From JAATFS01 sp037145635 (GTDB lineage Bacteria > Pseudomonadota > Gammaproteobacteria > Xanthomonadales > Xanthomonadaceae), in contig JBBCXB010000006.1 in assembly GCA_037145635.1 (NCBI GenBank), positions 1 through 64,000 of the forward strand: a stretch of 64,000 bases of DNA, given 5' to 3'. Each line of letters opens with the position of its first letter. The stretch's first letter is position 1. Position numbers and translations under genes: made by a program. The notes under the pieces were generated by a model. It worked only from the letters and a program-made list of their open reading frames with translations, was not told the origin of the DNA and did no database searches. Below are positions 26,562 to 34,079 of this stretch, piece by piece.

Positions 26562-28082
26562 TCAGTCCTCCAGCGCGGCGGCCAGCTGCTTGACCCGGGC
26601 GAGATCGCCCTTGGCCACGCGCGCCACGCCGCTGCCGTAGGCCGGATCGGCCTTGTACAGGTACGACAGCATCACGTGCTTGCTCTCGTCGTCGGTCCCG
26701 GCCAGCGACTCGCCGAAGCTCTGGATCAGGTCCTGCTGCTCCTTTTTGCTGTAGCCGCGGAACAGGTCGCCGGCCTGCTTGAAGTTCTGCTGGCGGGTGA
26801 TGCGGGCCTGCTGCGTGGTGCCCGACAGCGGCAGCTGGCTGTAGCGGGCGCTGTCGTCCTGCGGCCGCGGCTGCAGGCGGCTGGGCTCGTAGTTCACGCC
26901 GCTGGTGGTGTTGCCGTAGTTCATCGCGCCATCCTGGTTGCCGTTGTTGACGGCCACCCGCGGACGGTTGACCGGCAGGCTCAGGCCATTGGTGCCGACG
27001 CGGTACAGCTGGGTGTCGGCATACGAGAACACGCGGCCCTGCAGCAGGCGGTCCTCCGAGGCCTCGATGCCCGGCACCAGGTTGGCCGGCGCCATCGCCA
27101 CCTGCTCGGTCTCCTGGAAGAAGTTGTCGACATTGCGGTTGAGCACCATCTGGCCAATCTTGCGCTCGGGCACGTCGGGCCAGATCTTGGTGGCGTCCAG
27201 CGGATCGAAGTCGAACTTGGCCAGGTCTTCCGGCTTGAGCACCTGGATGTACAGGTCCCACTTCGGATAGTCGCCCTGCTTAATCGCGCCGACCAGGTCG
27301 TGGGTCATGTGCGCATAGTCCTTGCCCTGCACCGCCACCACCTGCTTGGGGTCGAGGTTCTTCAGGCCCTGCAGGCTCTTCCAGTGGAACTTGACGTAGT
27401 GCACCTCGCCCTGGGCATTGACCAGCTTGTAGGCGTGGACGCCGTTGCCGTCCATGAAGCGATAGCCGGCCGGCGTGCCCTCGTTGGAATACAGCAGGGT
27501 CAGCGTGCGGGTGGCCTCGGGCACGTGCGAGAAGAAGTCGAAGCGGCGCGAGTCGTCGTCGAGGTTGGTGCGCGGGTCCGGCTTGAACGCGTGCACCATG
27601 TCCGGGAACTTGATGGCGTCGCGGATGAAGAAGGTCGGGAAGTTGTTGCCGACCAGGTCCCAGTTGCCGTCGCGGGTATAGAACTTGGTGGCGAAGCCGC
27701 GCGGATCGCGCAGCGTCTCCGGCGAATGGTTGCCGTGCACCACCGACGAGAAGCGCACGAACACCGGGGTCTTTTCGCCGGCGCTGAACACCTTGGCCTT
27801 GGTCAGATCCGACAGGTCGGCGGTGGCGGTGAACTCGCCGTGCACGCCGGTCCCGCGCGCATGCACCACGCGCTCGGGAATGCGCTCGCGGTCGAAGCGT
27901 TGCAGCTTCTGGATCAGCTGCACGTCCTGCAGCAGCGCCGGGCCGTTGGCGCCGGCGGTCTGCGAGTTCTGGTTGTCGCCGACCGCCGCGCCATTGTCGC
28001 GGGTGAGGGTCTGCGCCATGCCGGCGTGGATGGAGGTTGCCTGCAACAGCAGGATCGCTAGCGTGGTCTTCCCGGCTCGCAT
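26562..28082 (-). CDS. katB: KatB-type periplasmic heme catalase
   Basis: Breaks hydrogen peroxide into water and oxygen. The 506-residue protein has a signal peptide (cleavage near GMAQ) and the monofunctional catalase core. The catalytic His is in ERVVHARGTGVHGEF, the catalytic Asn is in WDLVGNNFPTFFIRDA, and the heme Tyr is in GRVFSYADTQLYRVG. The exported form and the downstream ankyrin gene match KatB. The ATG at 28082 has AAGGA just upstream. An OxyR-like half site lies about 70 bp before the start. Confidence 0.93.
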   Translation of the reverse strand: MRAGKTTLAILLLQATSIHAGMAQTLTRDNGAAVGDNQNSQTAGANGPALLQDVQLIQKLQRFDRERIPERVVHARGTGVHGEFTATADLSDLTKAKVFSAGEKTPVFVRFSSVVHGNHSPETLRDPRGFATKFYTRDGNWDLVGNNFPTFFIRDAIKFPDMVHAFKPDPRTNLDDDSRRFDFFSHVPEATRTLTLLYSNEGTPAGYRFMDGNGVHAYKLVNAQGEVHYVKFHWKSLQGLKNLDPKQVVAVQGKDYAHMTHDLVGAIKQGDYPKWDLYIQVLKPEDLAKFDFDPLDATKIWPDVPERKIGQMVLNRNVDNFFQETEQVAMAPANLVPGIEASEDRLLQGRVFSYADTQLYRVGTNGLSLPVNRPRVAVNNGNQDGAMNYGNTTSGVNYEPSRLQPRPQDDSARYSQLPLSGTTQQARITRQQNFKQAGDLFRGYSKKEQQDLIQSFGESLAGTDDESKHVMLSYLYKADPAYGSGVARVAKGDLARVKQLAAALED

Positions 28083-28153
28083 GATGGTCCTTGGCTTGCG
28101 TTGAGTAACCGCGAGGATTGCTGAATGCACGCCCGAAAGGAATTTGTTTGTTG

Positions 28154-28168
28154 CTATCGGATCGATAG
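28154..28168 (-). promoter_or_regulatory. Possible OxyR half-site upstream of katB
   Basis: CTAT and ATAG are separated by exactly seven bases, matching the two inner blocks of the four-block OxyR consensus (ATAG-N7-CTAT-N7-ATAG-N7-CTAT). The outer blocks do not match. Its place about 72 bp before the catalase start fits peroxide regulation. Confidence 0.4.
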
Positions 28169-28408
28169 GCGAACCGCCACGAGGCTGCGGGCTCGTGGCG
28201 GTGTGTCGCGTGACGGCCGGTGTCCGGCACGCCCTCCGGCGGAATGCGTAGCACAGAGGTGCACGTGGCATCGCAGGTACCGCCCGCCCGTCCATGCCCT
28301 GCCGCCCGGACCGCCGTCCCGCGCCCCTGGCGGATGCAAACCGTGCCGGAACCGTTACCGGCTGCGCCCAGCACGGGCCACGCCGCGGACACGGCAGCAC
28401 GCAACCCT

Positions 28409-28429
28409 TCGCCGCGCGCACCGCGGCGA
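28409..28429 (-). terminator. Hairpin after the graspetide operon
   Basis: Directly after the DUF6624 stop codon the minus strand reads TCGCCGCG-gtgcg-CGCGGCGA, a perfect 8-bp stem. There is no long T-run, so it may act as a weak or Rho-assisted terminator or protect the 3' end. Confidence 0.5.
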
Positions 28430-29041
28430 TCAGCTCCCGCCGGGCGCGGCGTCTTTGGGCAACCCCGCCTCGGCCCTGCGCTGCTCGAGGCGGCCGGGGT
28501 CCTCCACCTCGAACAGGCTGCCGTCGGCCTTGTGCTGGGTGCCGTAACGCTGCGGCTTGCCGGACATCACCAGGTTGCGGTCCACGAACAGCGCCAGGTC
28601 GGATCTGTCGTAGTGCCCCTGCGCCGCCGCCTGCTCCATCTGCTGCAGGAAGCGTTCGCGGAACGCCAGGTCGGTCGCATGCTGGGCCACGAGGAAGCCG
28701 GCGTGCGCGCCGTCCTCGCCCGCCCGCGCGATATCCGGAAACCCATGGCGCTCGATCAGCGCCGCCAGCGCCTGCTGGTTCTGCTTCTGCGAGGCGACCA
28801 TGCGCTTGACCATGTCCTTGGCCGCGCCCTGGTTGGCCTGCAGCTGCTGCACGGTGAATGCACCGCGCATCTGCTCGCGGATTTTCTGATCGGCCTCGGC
28901 CAACGCGAGCAGCTGGGCGCGGTAGGACGCATCGACCGAGGTCCCGCTCCGGGCGCCCTCCTGTCCGGCCGCCAGGGCCGTCCCGCCGACGATCGCCGCC
29001 TGCGCCAGCAGTAGGCCCATGATCACGTTCTTCATGCCCAT
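28430..29041 (-). CDS. DUF6624-type exported protein in graspetide operon
   Basis: A 203-residue protein with an N-terminal signal peptide (hydrophobic stretch ending ALAA). Its C-terminal pattern (ALIERHGFPDIARAGEDGA, VAQHATDL, KPQRYGTQH, RAEAGLP) fits the DUF6624 family, of unknown function. The ATG at 29041 has AAGGAG five bases upstream, lying within the last codons of the ATP-grasp gene, and the frames overlap by 10 bp. Coupling to a RiPP ligase suggests a periplasmic job in maturation, immunity or use of the peptide. That is inference; no such role is established. Confidence 0.75.
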   Translation of the reverse strand: MGMKNVIMGLLLAQAAIVGGTALAAGQEGARSGTSVDASYRAQLLALAEADQKIREQMRGAFTVQQLQANQGAAKDMVKRMVASQKQNQQALAALIERHGFPDIARAGEDGAHAGFLVAQHATDLAFRERFLQQMEQAAAQGHYDRSDLALFVDRNLVMSGKPQRYGTQHKADGSLFEVEDPGRLEQRRAEAGLPKDAAPGGS

Positions 29042-30108
29042 GCCACTCCTTTTCCGGTTTGATCGTCACCTGCACGTTCCCGGTCCGCCCCACCCGCGCG
29101 ATCCACGAATTCCTCGTAGCCGCCGGCATCCCCGTTTACCAGCAGCGAGCAGAACCTGCTCGCGATCGCCATCCCGGGCGCCTTCTGGTCCAGGTAGAGG
29201 AACTGGCCACCGGGATTGAGTTCCAAGAAGACCGGCTCTCCCCCATCCGACGGCACCACGAAGTCGGCGCAGAAGAAGTCGATCCCCATCGCCGACCGCA
29301 GGACATCCAGCTTATCGCACAGGCCGTCGGGCGGAGCGATCCACTCATAGCTTATCGAGGTCTTGTGCCTCACCGCACGGTAATCGATCTCTCCGGCCAG
29401 GGAATGGCTCATGCGCATGCACAGGTAGGACCCGCCCATGCAGATGACGCGCAAGTCGGCGCAATGGTCGATCACCTGCTGGTAGGTCGTGGGACATGCC
29501 CGCAGGTCCGGGTCCGCGATTCTCTCGTCCTGCGCCACTCTGGTCGCATAGGACACGCTGTAGTTCTCTCCCTCCGACCAGGCGCCCACGTTGAACGGCT
29601 TGACCACCACCCCGGCAGGATGGCGCGCGCGGAATGCGTGGATTTCTTCAGGGTCGTGGCTGATGAGCGTCTCGGGCACCTTCAGGCCGCTGGCGAGCGC
29701 GACGGCCAGCTGCAGCGGCTTCTGGTCGGCGGCGAGCGCAGCCAGGGGCGCATTGACCCACCGCGCCACGCCGTACCGGGCGGACAGCAAGGCGACCGCA
29801 CCCAGGTCGAACAGCAGGCCTTCCGTCTTGATGAACTTGACGTCCTGCGCATGGACGCCTTCCGGCGCCTGCTTGTTGAACAACAGCCGGCGGCACCAGG
29901 CGGTATCGTAATCGGTACGCGCGCCCCGCCGGACGAGGCTCGTGCCCGCCGGCCCGTAGTGCAGCGAGACCGCGGTGCCGCTGGGCCACTGCCCCGTATC
30001 CAGCAAATCTGCCGCGTGGCCAGCCGAACGAATCATCGTGGCGATCGCGCAGGCATGAGCATCATGCCGCGGCGCCACGATCAGTATGCTCTTGGATCGA
30101 TAGCTCAT
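29032..30108 (-). CDS. Graspetide synthetase, ATP-grasp ligase (MvdC/MvdD type)
   Basis: A 358-residue ATP-grasp enzyme of the microviridin-ligase type, expected to phosphorylate Asp/Glu side chains of the precursor and close ester (or amide) rings. It has an N-terminal pre-grasp domain (SKSILIVAPRHDAHACAIATM), then FNKQAPEGVHAQDVKFIKTE, nucleotide-binding Lys in GVVVKPFNVG, and the metal-binding strand FFCADFVV with FLELNPGGQFLYLDQ. The N-terminal half shows the precursor-recognition layout of this family. It follows the precursor gene after 63 bp with an internal hairpin, and its end overlaps the DUF6624 gene. Confidence 0.88.
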   Translation of the reverse strand: MSYRSKSILIVAPRHDAHACAIATMIRSAGHAADLLDTGQWPSGTAVSLHYGPAGTSLVRRGARTDYDTAWCRRLLFNKQAPEGVHAQDVKFIKTEGLLFDLGAVALLSARYGVARWVNAPLAALAADQKPLQLAVALASGLKVPETLISHDPEEIHAFRARHPAGVVVKPFNVGAWSEGENYSVSYATRVAQDERIADPDLRACPTTYQQVIDHCADLRVICMGGSYLCMRMSHSLAGEIDYRAVRHKTSISYEWIAPPDGLCDKLDVLRSAMGIDFFCADFVVPSDGGEPVFLELNPGGQFLYLDQKAPGMAIASRFCSLLVNGDAGGYEEFVDRAGGADRERAGDDQTGKGVAWA

Positions 30109-30135
30109 CGACGCAACTCTGCTCGCTTCGGAGAA

Positions 30136-30163
30136 GCGTGGCGGCGCTGACGCGTCGCCACGC
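30136..30163 (-). terminator. Intra-operon hairpin between precursor and ligase genes
   Basis: GCGTGGCG and CGCCACGC pair over 8 bp, extended by a CGC/GCG pair after one mismatch, with a 4-base loop. It lies between the precursor stop (30172) and the ligase start (30108) and has no T-run. It may reduce read-through or protect the upstream mRNA, raising precursor over enzyme levels. Confidence 0.5.
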
Positions 30164-30171
30164 CCGGCGGA

Positions 30172-30339
30172 TCAGCCGACGATGACGATCGTTTCGGTGT
30201 CGACGGCCTCGACGATGATGATGATCAGTGTATCCGTACCACCCCCACACGACACAGCATTGACCTCTTCCTGGGTCATCTCACGCGCGAAGCGCTGGGC
30301 GACCGGACGCGAGCTTTCCATGGATTGAACGTTTTCCAT
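30172..30339 (-). CDS. Graspetide precursor peptide
   Basis: A 55-residue peptide. Leader, residues about 1-33: MENVQSMESSRPVAQRFARE then MTQEEVNAVSCGG. It combines a PVAQRFARE helix recalling the ligase-binding motif of microviridin leaders with a double-glycine export signal. Core, residues about 35-55: TDTLIIIIVEAV then DTETIVIVG. It has four Thr as possible nucleophiles and D, E, D, E as possible acceptors, no Ser or Lys, and many Ile/Val. AAGGAG seven bases before the ATG at 30339 fixes the start. Core and ring pattern are unlike any graspetide I know. Confidence 0.85.
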   Translation of the reverse strand: MENVQSMESSRPVAQRFAREMTQEEVNAVSCGGGTDTLIIIIVEAVDTETIVIVG

Positions 30340-30358
30340 CACTTTCTCCTTGGCTGCT

Positions 30359-32545
30359 TCAGGGTAGTTCGCCGGCGAGATTGCCGACGCGCTTCTCGAT
30401 GCCGTCGCCGGCATCAAGTCTGCTGGCGCCTTCCACGGCGCCCTGCCCGCCCCTGGAACCGGGGGCGAGCGAAACTCTTCGATCGGCCGACGCGATCGTC
30501 TCCTGCCTGTGCGCGATGATCACGCGCGTCATGTTCATCGCCTTGATGTGTGCGTTGACCACCTGATCACGATGAGCGTCGAGATGGCTGGTGGCCTCGT
30601 CGAGCACCAGGATCCTGGGCTGCCGGTAGAGCGCCCTTGCCAGGATGACGCGTTGACGCTGCCCACCCGACAGGACCGAGCCCATGTCACCGACCAGCGA
30701 CTCATAACCCATCGGCATGCGCGAGATGTCCTCGTGGACGGCGGCCAGCTGCGCGGCGCTGGCAACGCGCTCGAGGCTGGCGTCCGGATCGAAGAACGCG
30801 ATGTTGTCCGCCAGCGATCCGGCGAACAACTGGTCGTCCTGCATCACCGCAGAGACCAGGGACCGGTAATTCTCCAGGCCGAACTTGCGGATATCCACGC
30901 CGCCCACCTCGATGCTGCCTTCGGTGGGCTCGAGCAGACCCAGCAGCAGCTTGGCGAGCGTCGACTTGCCGCAGCCGCTCGGCCCCACGATCGCCACCGA
31001 CTCGCCGGCCGCAATGTGCAGATCGAGGTGGCGGAGGATCCAGGGATCGTCGTCCGAGTAGCGAAAACCAAGGCCTCTCACCATGATCTCGGGGGCCGGC
31101 TCCGGACCGCTGTAGAGGGAGACGGCATCCGCTTCCGGAGCGGTGGTGGCGATGTCGGCGATGCGTTCGGCATGCAGCCTCAGCATCTTCAACTCGATGA
31201 ACTTGTCGACCAGCGTGGCGGCCCTGCCGGTGAACAGGTCCGCGTAGCTCAGGAAGGCGACGAGCATGCCAGCCGACAGGGAGCCTTGGAGCGCAAGATA
31301 GCCGCCGATCGTGATGACGAACACCCGCTGCGCGCCGAAGATCCCCTGGTTGAGGGCGTTGAATGCGAGGCCGATCCGCTGCGACTGCATTTCCAGGCGG
31401 GTGCTCTGTGCGGTGGCACTGAACAGGCGCCCCTGGCGAAGCCCCTGCTTGTTGGCGAGCTTGATCGCCTGGATGCCGCGCACCGACTCCATCAGCTCGC
31501 TCTGCTGGCGCGCGGCCTGGGAGAGCTGGTCGCGGTTGACCACGAACTGCAATCGGTAGAGTGCCAGACGCAAACCCAGATACAGCACGAAGGCACCCAG
31601 GACCAGGCAGGCCAGCATCGGGCTGTAGGCGAACAGGATCGCCACCGCCAGCAGGCCGGTAAGCCCATTGAGCATGGCCTCCACGAAGCTGCCCGTCAGG
31701 GTCGTCTGGATCGACTTGAGCGAGCTGAAGCGCGACAGCACGTCGCCCATGTGCCGCTTCTCGAAGTACTCGAGCGGAAGCCGCATCAGGTGGCCGAAGA
31801 GATTGGTGATCCACTGCGTGTTGAGCGAGGCGCCGAGCCAGCTGACGACCCAGCTGCGCGCCAGCGCCAATGCGGTCTGCAGCAGGACCGCGACCAGGAA
31901 CGCCAGTGCGAGGATCTTCAGCAGTGGCATGTCCGCCGACACCAGGACCTGATCGATCACCCATTGCATCTGGAACGGCAGCAGCAGTGCCAGGCACTCG
32001 ATGGCCAGCGCCAGTCCGAAGATCTGCAGCAGGCTCCGCTTCAGGCCGAAGATGCGTCCCGTGAGCGCGCGCAGCGGCAGGCGCGGTGCCGGCGCGACCG
32101 GCCGGAAATCCGCACCGGGCTGAATTTCCAGCAGCACACCGGTGAAATGCCTGGCCACCTCCGCCATGGGTAGCCTCAGCGTCCCGCGTGCCGGATCGTG
32201 CAATATGGCCACGCCACGGACAACGCGCTCGAGCACCACGAAGTGGCCCATGTCCCAATGCAGGATGCAGGGCTGGCCGATCTCGGGCAGGTACTCCAGT
32301 TCGGTGCGCATGGGCCGGACGTCGAAGCCCAGCGCGCGCCCGATCTGCATGAGCCGTTCCAGGCGCACGCCCCGCAGCGAGATGCTGAAGCGTCGCCGCA
32401 GCTGCGCCAGACCGACGTGACTGCCGTGATAGCCGGAGATCATCGCCAGGCAGGCCAAGCCACACTCGGCCGACTCGGTCTGCATCAGCGGGGCGATGCT
32501 CGCGCGATTGGACAGCAGCTGGTGCAGCGCCGAAATGCTGGTCAT
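30359..32545 (-). CDS. C39-peptidase ABC exporter for the graspetide
   Basis: A 728-residue peptidase-containing ABC transporter that should cleave the leader and export the peptide across the inner membrane. It has an N-terminal C39 domain (catalytic Cys about 28 in MQTESAECGLAC, His about 102 in WDMGHFVVLE, Asp about 118 in HDPARG). Six membrane helices at about 165-450 follow. The NBD has Walker A GPSGCGKST, LSGGQRQR, Walker B ILVLDEAT and switch IIAHR. The ATG at 32545 overlaps the HlyD stop as ATGA. CvaB-like; the outer-membrane TolC partner is not in the window. Confidence 0.93.
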   Translation of the reverse strand: MTSISALHQLLSNRASIAPLMQTESAECGLACLAMISGYHGSHVGLAQLRRRFSISLRGVRLERLMQIGRALGFDVRPMRTELEYLPEIGQPCILHWDMGHFVVLERVVRGVAILHDPARGTLRLPMAEVARHFTGVLLEIQPGADFRPVAPAPRLPLRALTGRIFGLKRSLLQIFGLALAIECLALLLPFQMQWVIDQVLVSADMPLLKILALAFLVAVLLQTALALARSWVVSWLGASLNTQWITNLFGHLMRLPLEYFEKRHMGDVLSRFSSLKSIQTTLTGSFVEAMLNGLTGLLAVAILFAYSPMLACLVLGAFVLYLGLRLALYRLQFVVNRDQLSQAARQQSELMESVRGIQAIKLANKQGLRQGRLFSATAQSTRLEMQSQRIGLAFNALNQGIFGAQRVFVITIGGYLALQGSLSAGMLVAFLSYADLFTGRAATLVDKFIELKMLRLHAERIADIATTAPEADAVSLYSGPEPAPEIMVRGLGFRYSDDDPWILRHLDLHIAAGESVAIVGPSGCGKSTLAKLLLGLLEPTEGSIEVGGVDIRKFGLENYRSLVSAVMQDDQLFAGSLADNIAFFDPDASLERVASAAQLAAVHEDISRMPMGYESLVGDMGSVLSGGQRQRVILARALYRQPRILVLDEATSHLDAHRDQVVNAHIKAMNMTRVIIAHRQETIASADRRVSLAPGSRGGQGAVEGASRLDAGDGIEKRVGNLAGELP

Positions 32546-33822
32546 CCCCGCCGCTCCACCGGATGGTCGGACACACGCGAGGTCATCTCGTAGACCGGCT
32601 CGAACATCCATTCGATGAGGTGGCGCTTCTCCAGCAGAATGTCCGCGTCGAGCACCATGCCGGGCCGGAGCAGCTCCCGGCGGCCGTTGGCCGCGATGTC
32701 CTGTGCCTCCAGATCCACGACTACGCGATAGCGGGCGTCGTCCACCTGCTGACCGAGCAGCGAGGACGCTTCCTGCGAGGTGATCGCGCTGCGCGATATC
32801 TCCGCCACACGGCCGGCATGCCGGCCAAACTTCTGGTACGGGAAGGCCTGATAGCGCAGCAGTACACGATCGCCCGGGGTCACGAAGCCGACTGCGCTCG
32901 AGGGCACCCACAGCTCGGCGCGCAGCCGGGCGCCTCGGGGCAGCAGCGCGATGAGCGGCTGTTGCGGCGTAACCTGCTGACCGACATGGACCAGCAGGTT
33001 GCCCACGCCCCCGTCCACCGGGGCACGCAGCACCACCGCTCGCTTGGCCTCGTTCTCTGAGACCAGGCCGGCAATGTCGGCGAGCTGGCGATCGATCTCG
33101 TTGCGTTTGCCCTCCAGCGTCGCGGGAATCTGCTCCAGTTGGGAGCGCAACTGGGTCCGCTGCTCGCGGAGCTCGATGGCGCGCTTCTGCAGCTCCTTCA
33201 GCTGGCCCTGATTCTGCATCGCGACGTCATGCTGCTGCAGCAGCTGCACTTTCGTCATCACGCCTTTCTCGGCGGCTCCCACCCACTGTTCGTACAGCTG
33301 CCGAGCGCTGTCGGCCCGCTGGCCCTGCAGACGGATCTGCTCGTGGGTGTTGTCCAGCTGCGCGTCAAGCAGCTCGATGCGGCCACGCAGTTCGCGTTGC
33401 TGCGCAGCGTACAGCTGCGCCTGGGCCTGCTGGTCGGCGTTCAGGCGCTCGCGCTTCAGCTCCAGCTGCGAAATGACCGAGGCGTGGGTGTTGCCAAGCG
33501 ACGCGCTGTCCTGTTCGCCCGAAATCTCTATCAATGCGTCGCCGGCGCGGACGCGGGCTCCTTCAGCCACCAGCACGCGCGACACCGTGCCTGCGCTGAA
33601 AGGGGTCAGCATGAGCAGGCCCTGATCCGGCGCCAGCGCACCGTTCACGACCTCGCGCCTGGTGAAACTGCCGAAACACAGCAACGCGGTCACCGCAGCG
33701 ACGAAGACCAGGGCAGCGGCGAAGCAGGGCCAGCCGAACCGCGGCGCCTGCAGGCGCACCGGCGCCAGCCAGGATTCGCTGCGGGCGCGCATGACTTCCT
33801 CCCTGAAGAATCCACCCAGCAT
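32542..33822 (-). CDS. HlyD/CvaA-type periplasmic adaptor
   Basis: A 426-residue membrane-fusion protein linking the ABC exporter to an outer-membrane channel. The N-terminal FFREEVMRARSESWLAPVRL matches CvaA-type starts, which favours the ATG at 33822 (AAGGA upstream) over the ATG at 33792. One membrane helix lies at about 31-52, followed by a lipoyl half (GALAPDQGLLMLTPFSAGTVSRV), a long coiled coil (about 110-240, LKRERLNADQQAQAQL) and a C-terminal beta-barrel. It is the first gene of the graspetide operon. Confidence 0.9.
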   Translation of the reverse strand: MLGGFFREEVMRARSESWLAPVRLQAPRFGWPCFAAALVFVAAVTALLCFGSFTRREVVNGALAPDQGLLMLTPFSAGTVSRVLVAEGARVRAGDALIEISGEQDSASLGNTHASVISQLELKRERLNADQQAQAQLYAAQQRELRGRIELLDAQLDNTHEQIRLQGQRADSARQLYEQWVGAAEKGVMTKVQLLQQHDVAMQNQGQLKELQKRAIELREQRTQLRSQLEQIPATLEGKRNEIDRQLADIAGLVSENEAKRAVVLRAPVDGGVGNLLVHVGQQVTPQQPLIALLPRGARLRAELWVPSSAVGFVTPGDRVLLRYQAFPYQKFGRHAGRVAEISRSAITSQEASSLLGQQVDDARYRVVVDLEAQDIAANGRRELLRPGMVLDADILLEKRHLIEWMFEPVYEMTSRVSDHPVERRG

Positions 33823-33867
33823 CTGCAATTCCTTGTGCAGCTGAGAAAAAATCCGTTGTGTCCGGCT

Positions 33868-33895
33868 AGTTAATTCAGTGCTGCCGGCTTGTCAA
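33868..33895 (-). promoter_or_regulatory. Promoter of the graspetide operon
   Basis: On the minus strand a perfect -35 TTGACA is followed after 16 bp by TTAACT as the best -10, in a locally A/T-rich patch about 45 bp before the HlyD start. No other transcription signal is seen in the 250-bp gap to dinG. Confidence 0.55.
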
Positions 33896-34079
33896 CACTT
33901 TGTTTGAGCGAGGCCGTCCCGCCGTGGCAAGCGGGGTGCATCGGCGCGAGGCAGCGTCCTCGCGTAAGCTCACGGAAACCCGGCCCAACCCTCTGATTGC
34001 ACGTATTTTCTTCCCGGAAGCCGGACGCCTTGACGATGTGCCTGCCAGGTCCGGCCGGACCATGAAGCGCTCAGGTCCG

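Larger units (their letters stand above)
28083..28429. other. Intergenic region between katB and the graspetide operon
   Basis: A 347-bp gap holding the presumed katB promoter with an OxyR-like half site, and at its right end the hairpin that closes the graspetide operon. I see no small gene in it. Confidence 0.5.

Noticed and set aside
30340..30417. Longer form of the graspetide precursor with 26 extra residues
   Set aside because: The extra part overlaps the ABC exporter gene, and the AAGGAG site clearly serves the ATG at 30339.
33875..34063. 62-codon minus-strand frame upstream of the graspetide operon
   Set aside because: Overlaps the promoter, lacks a ribosome site and reads as Arg/Ser-rich noise.
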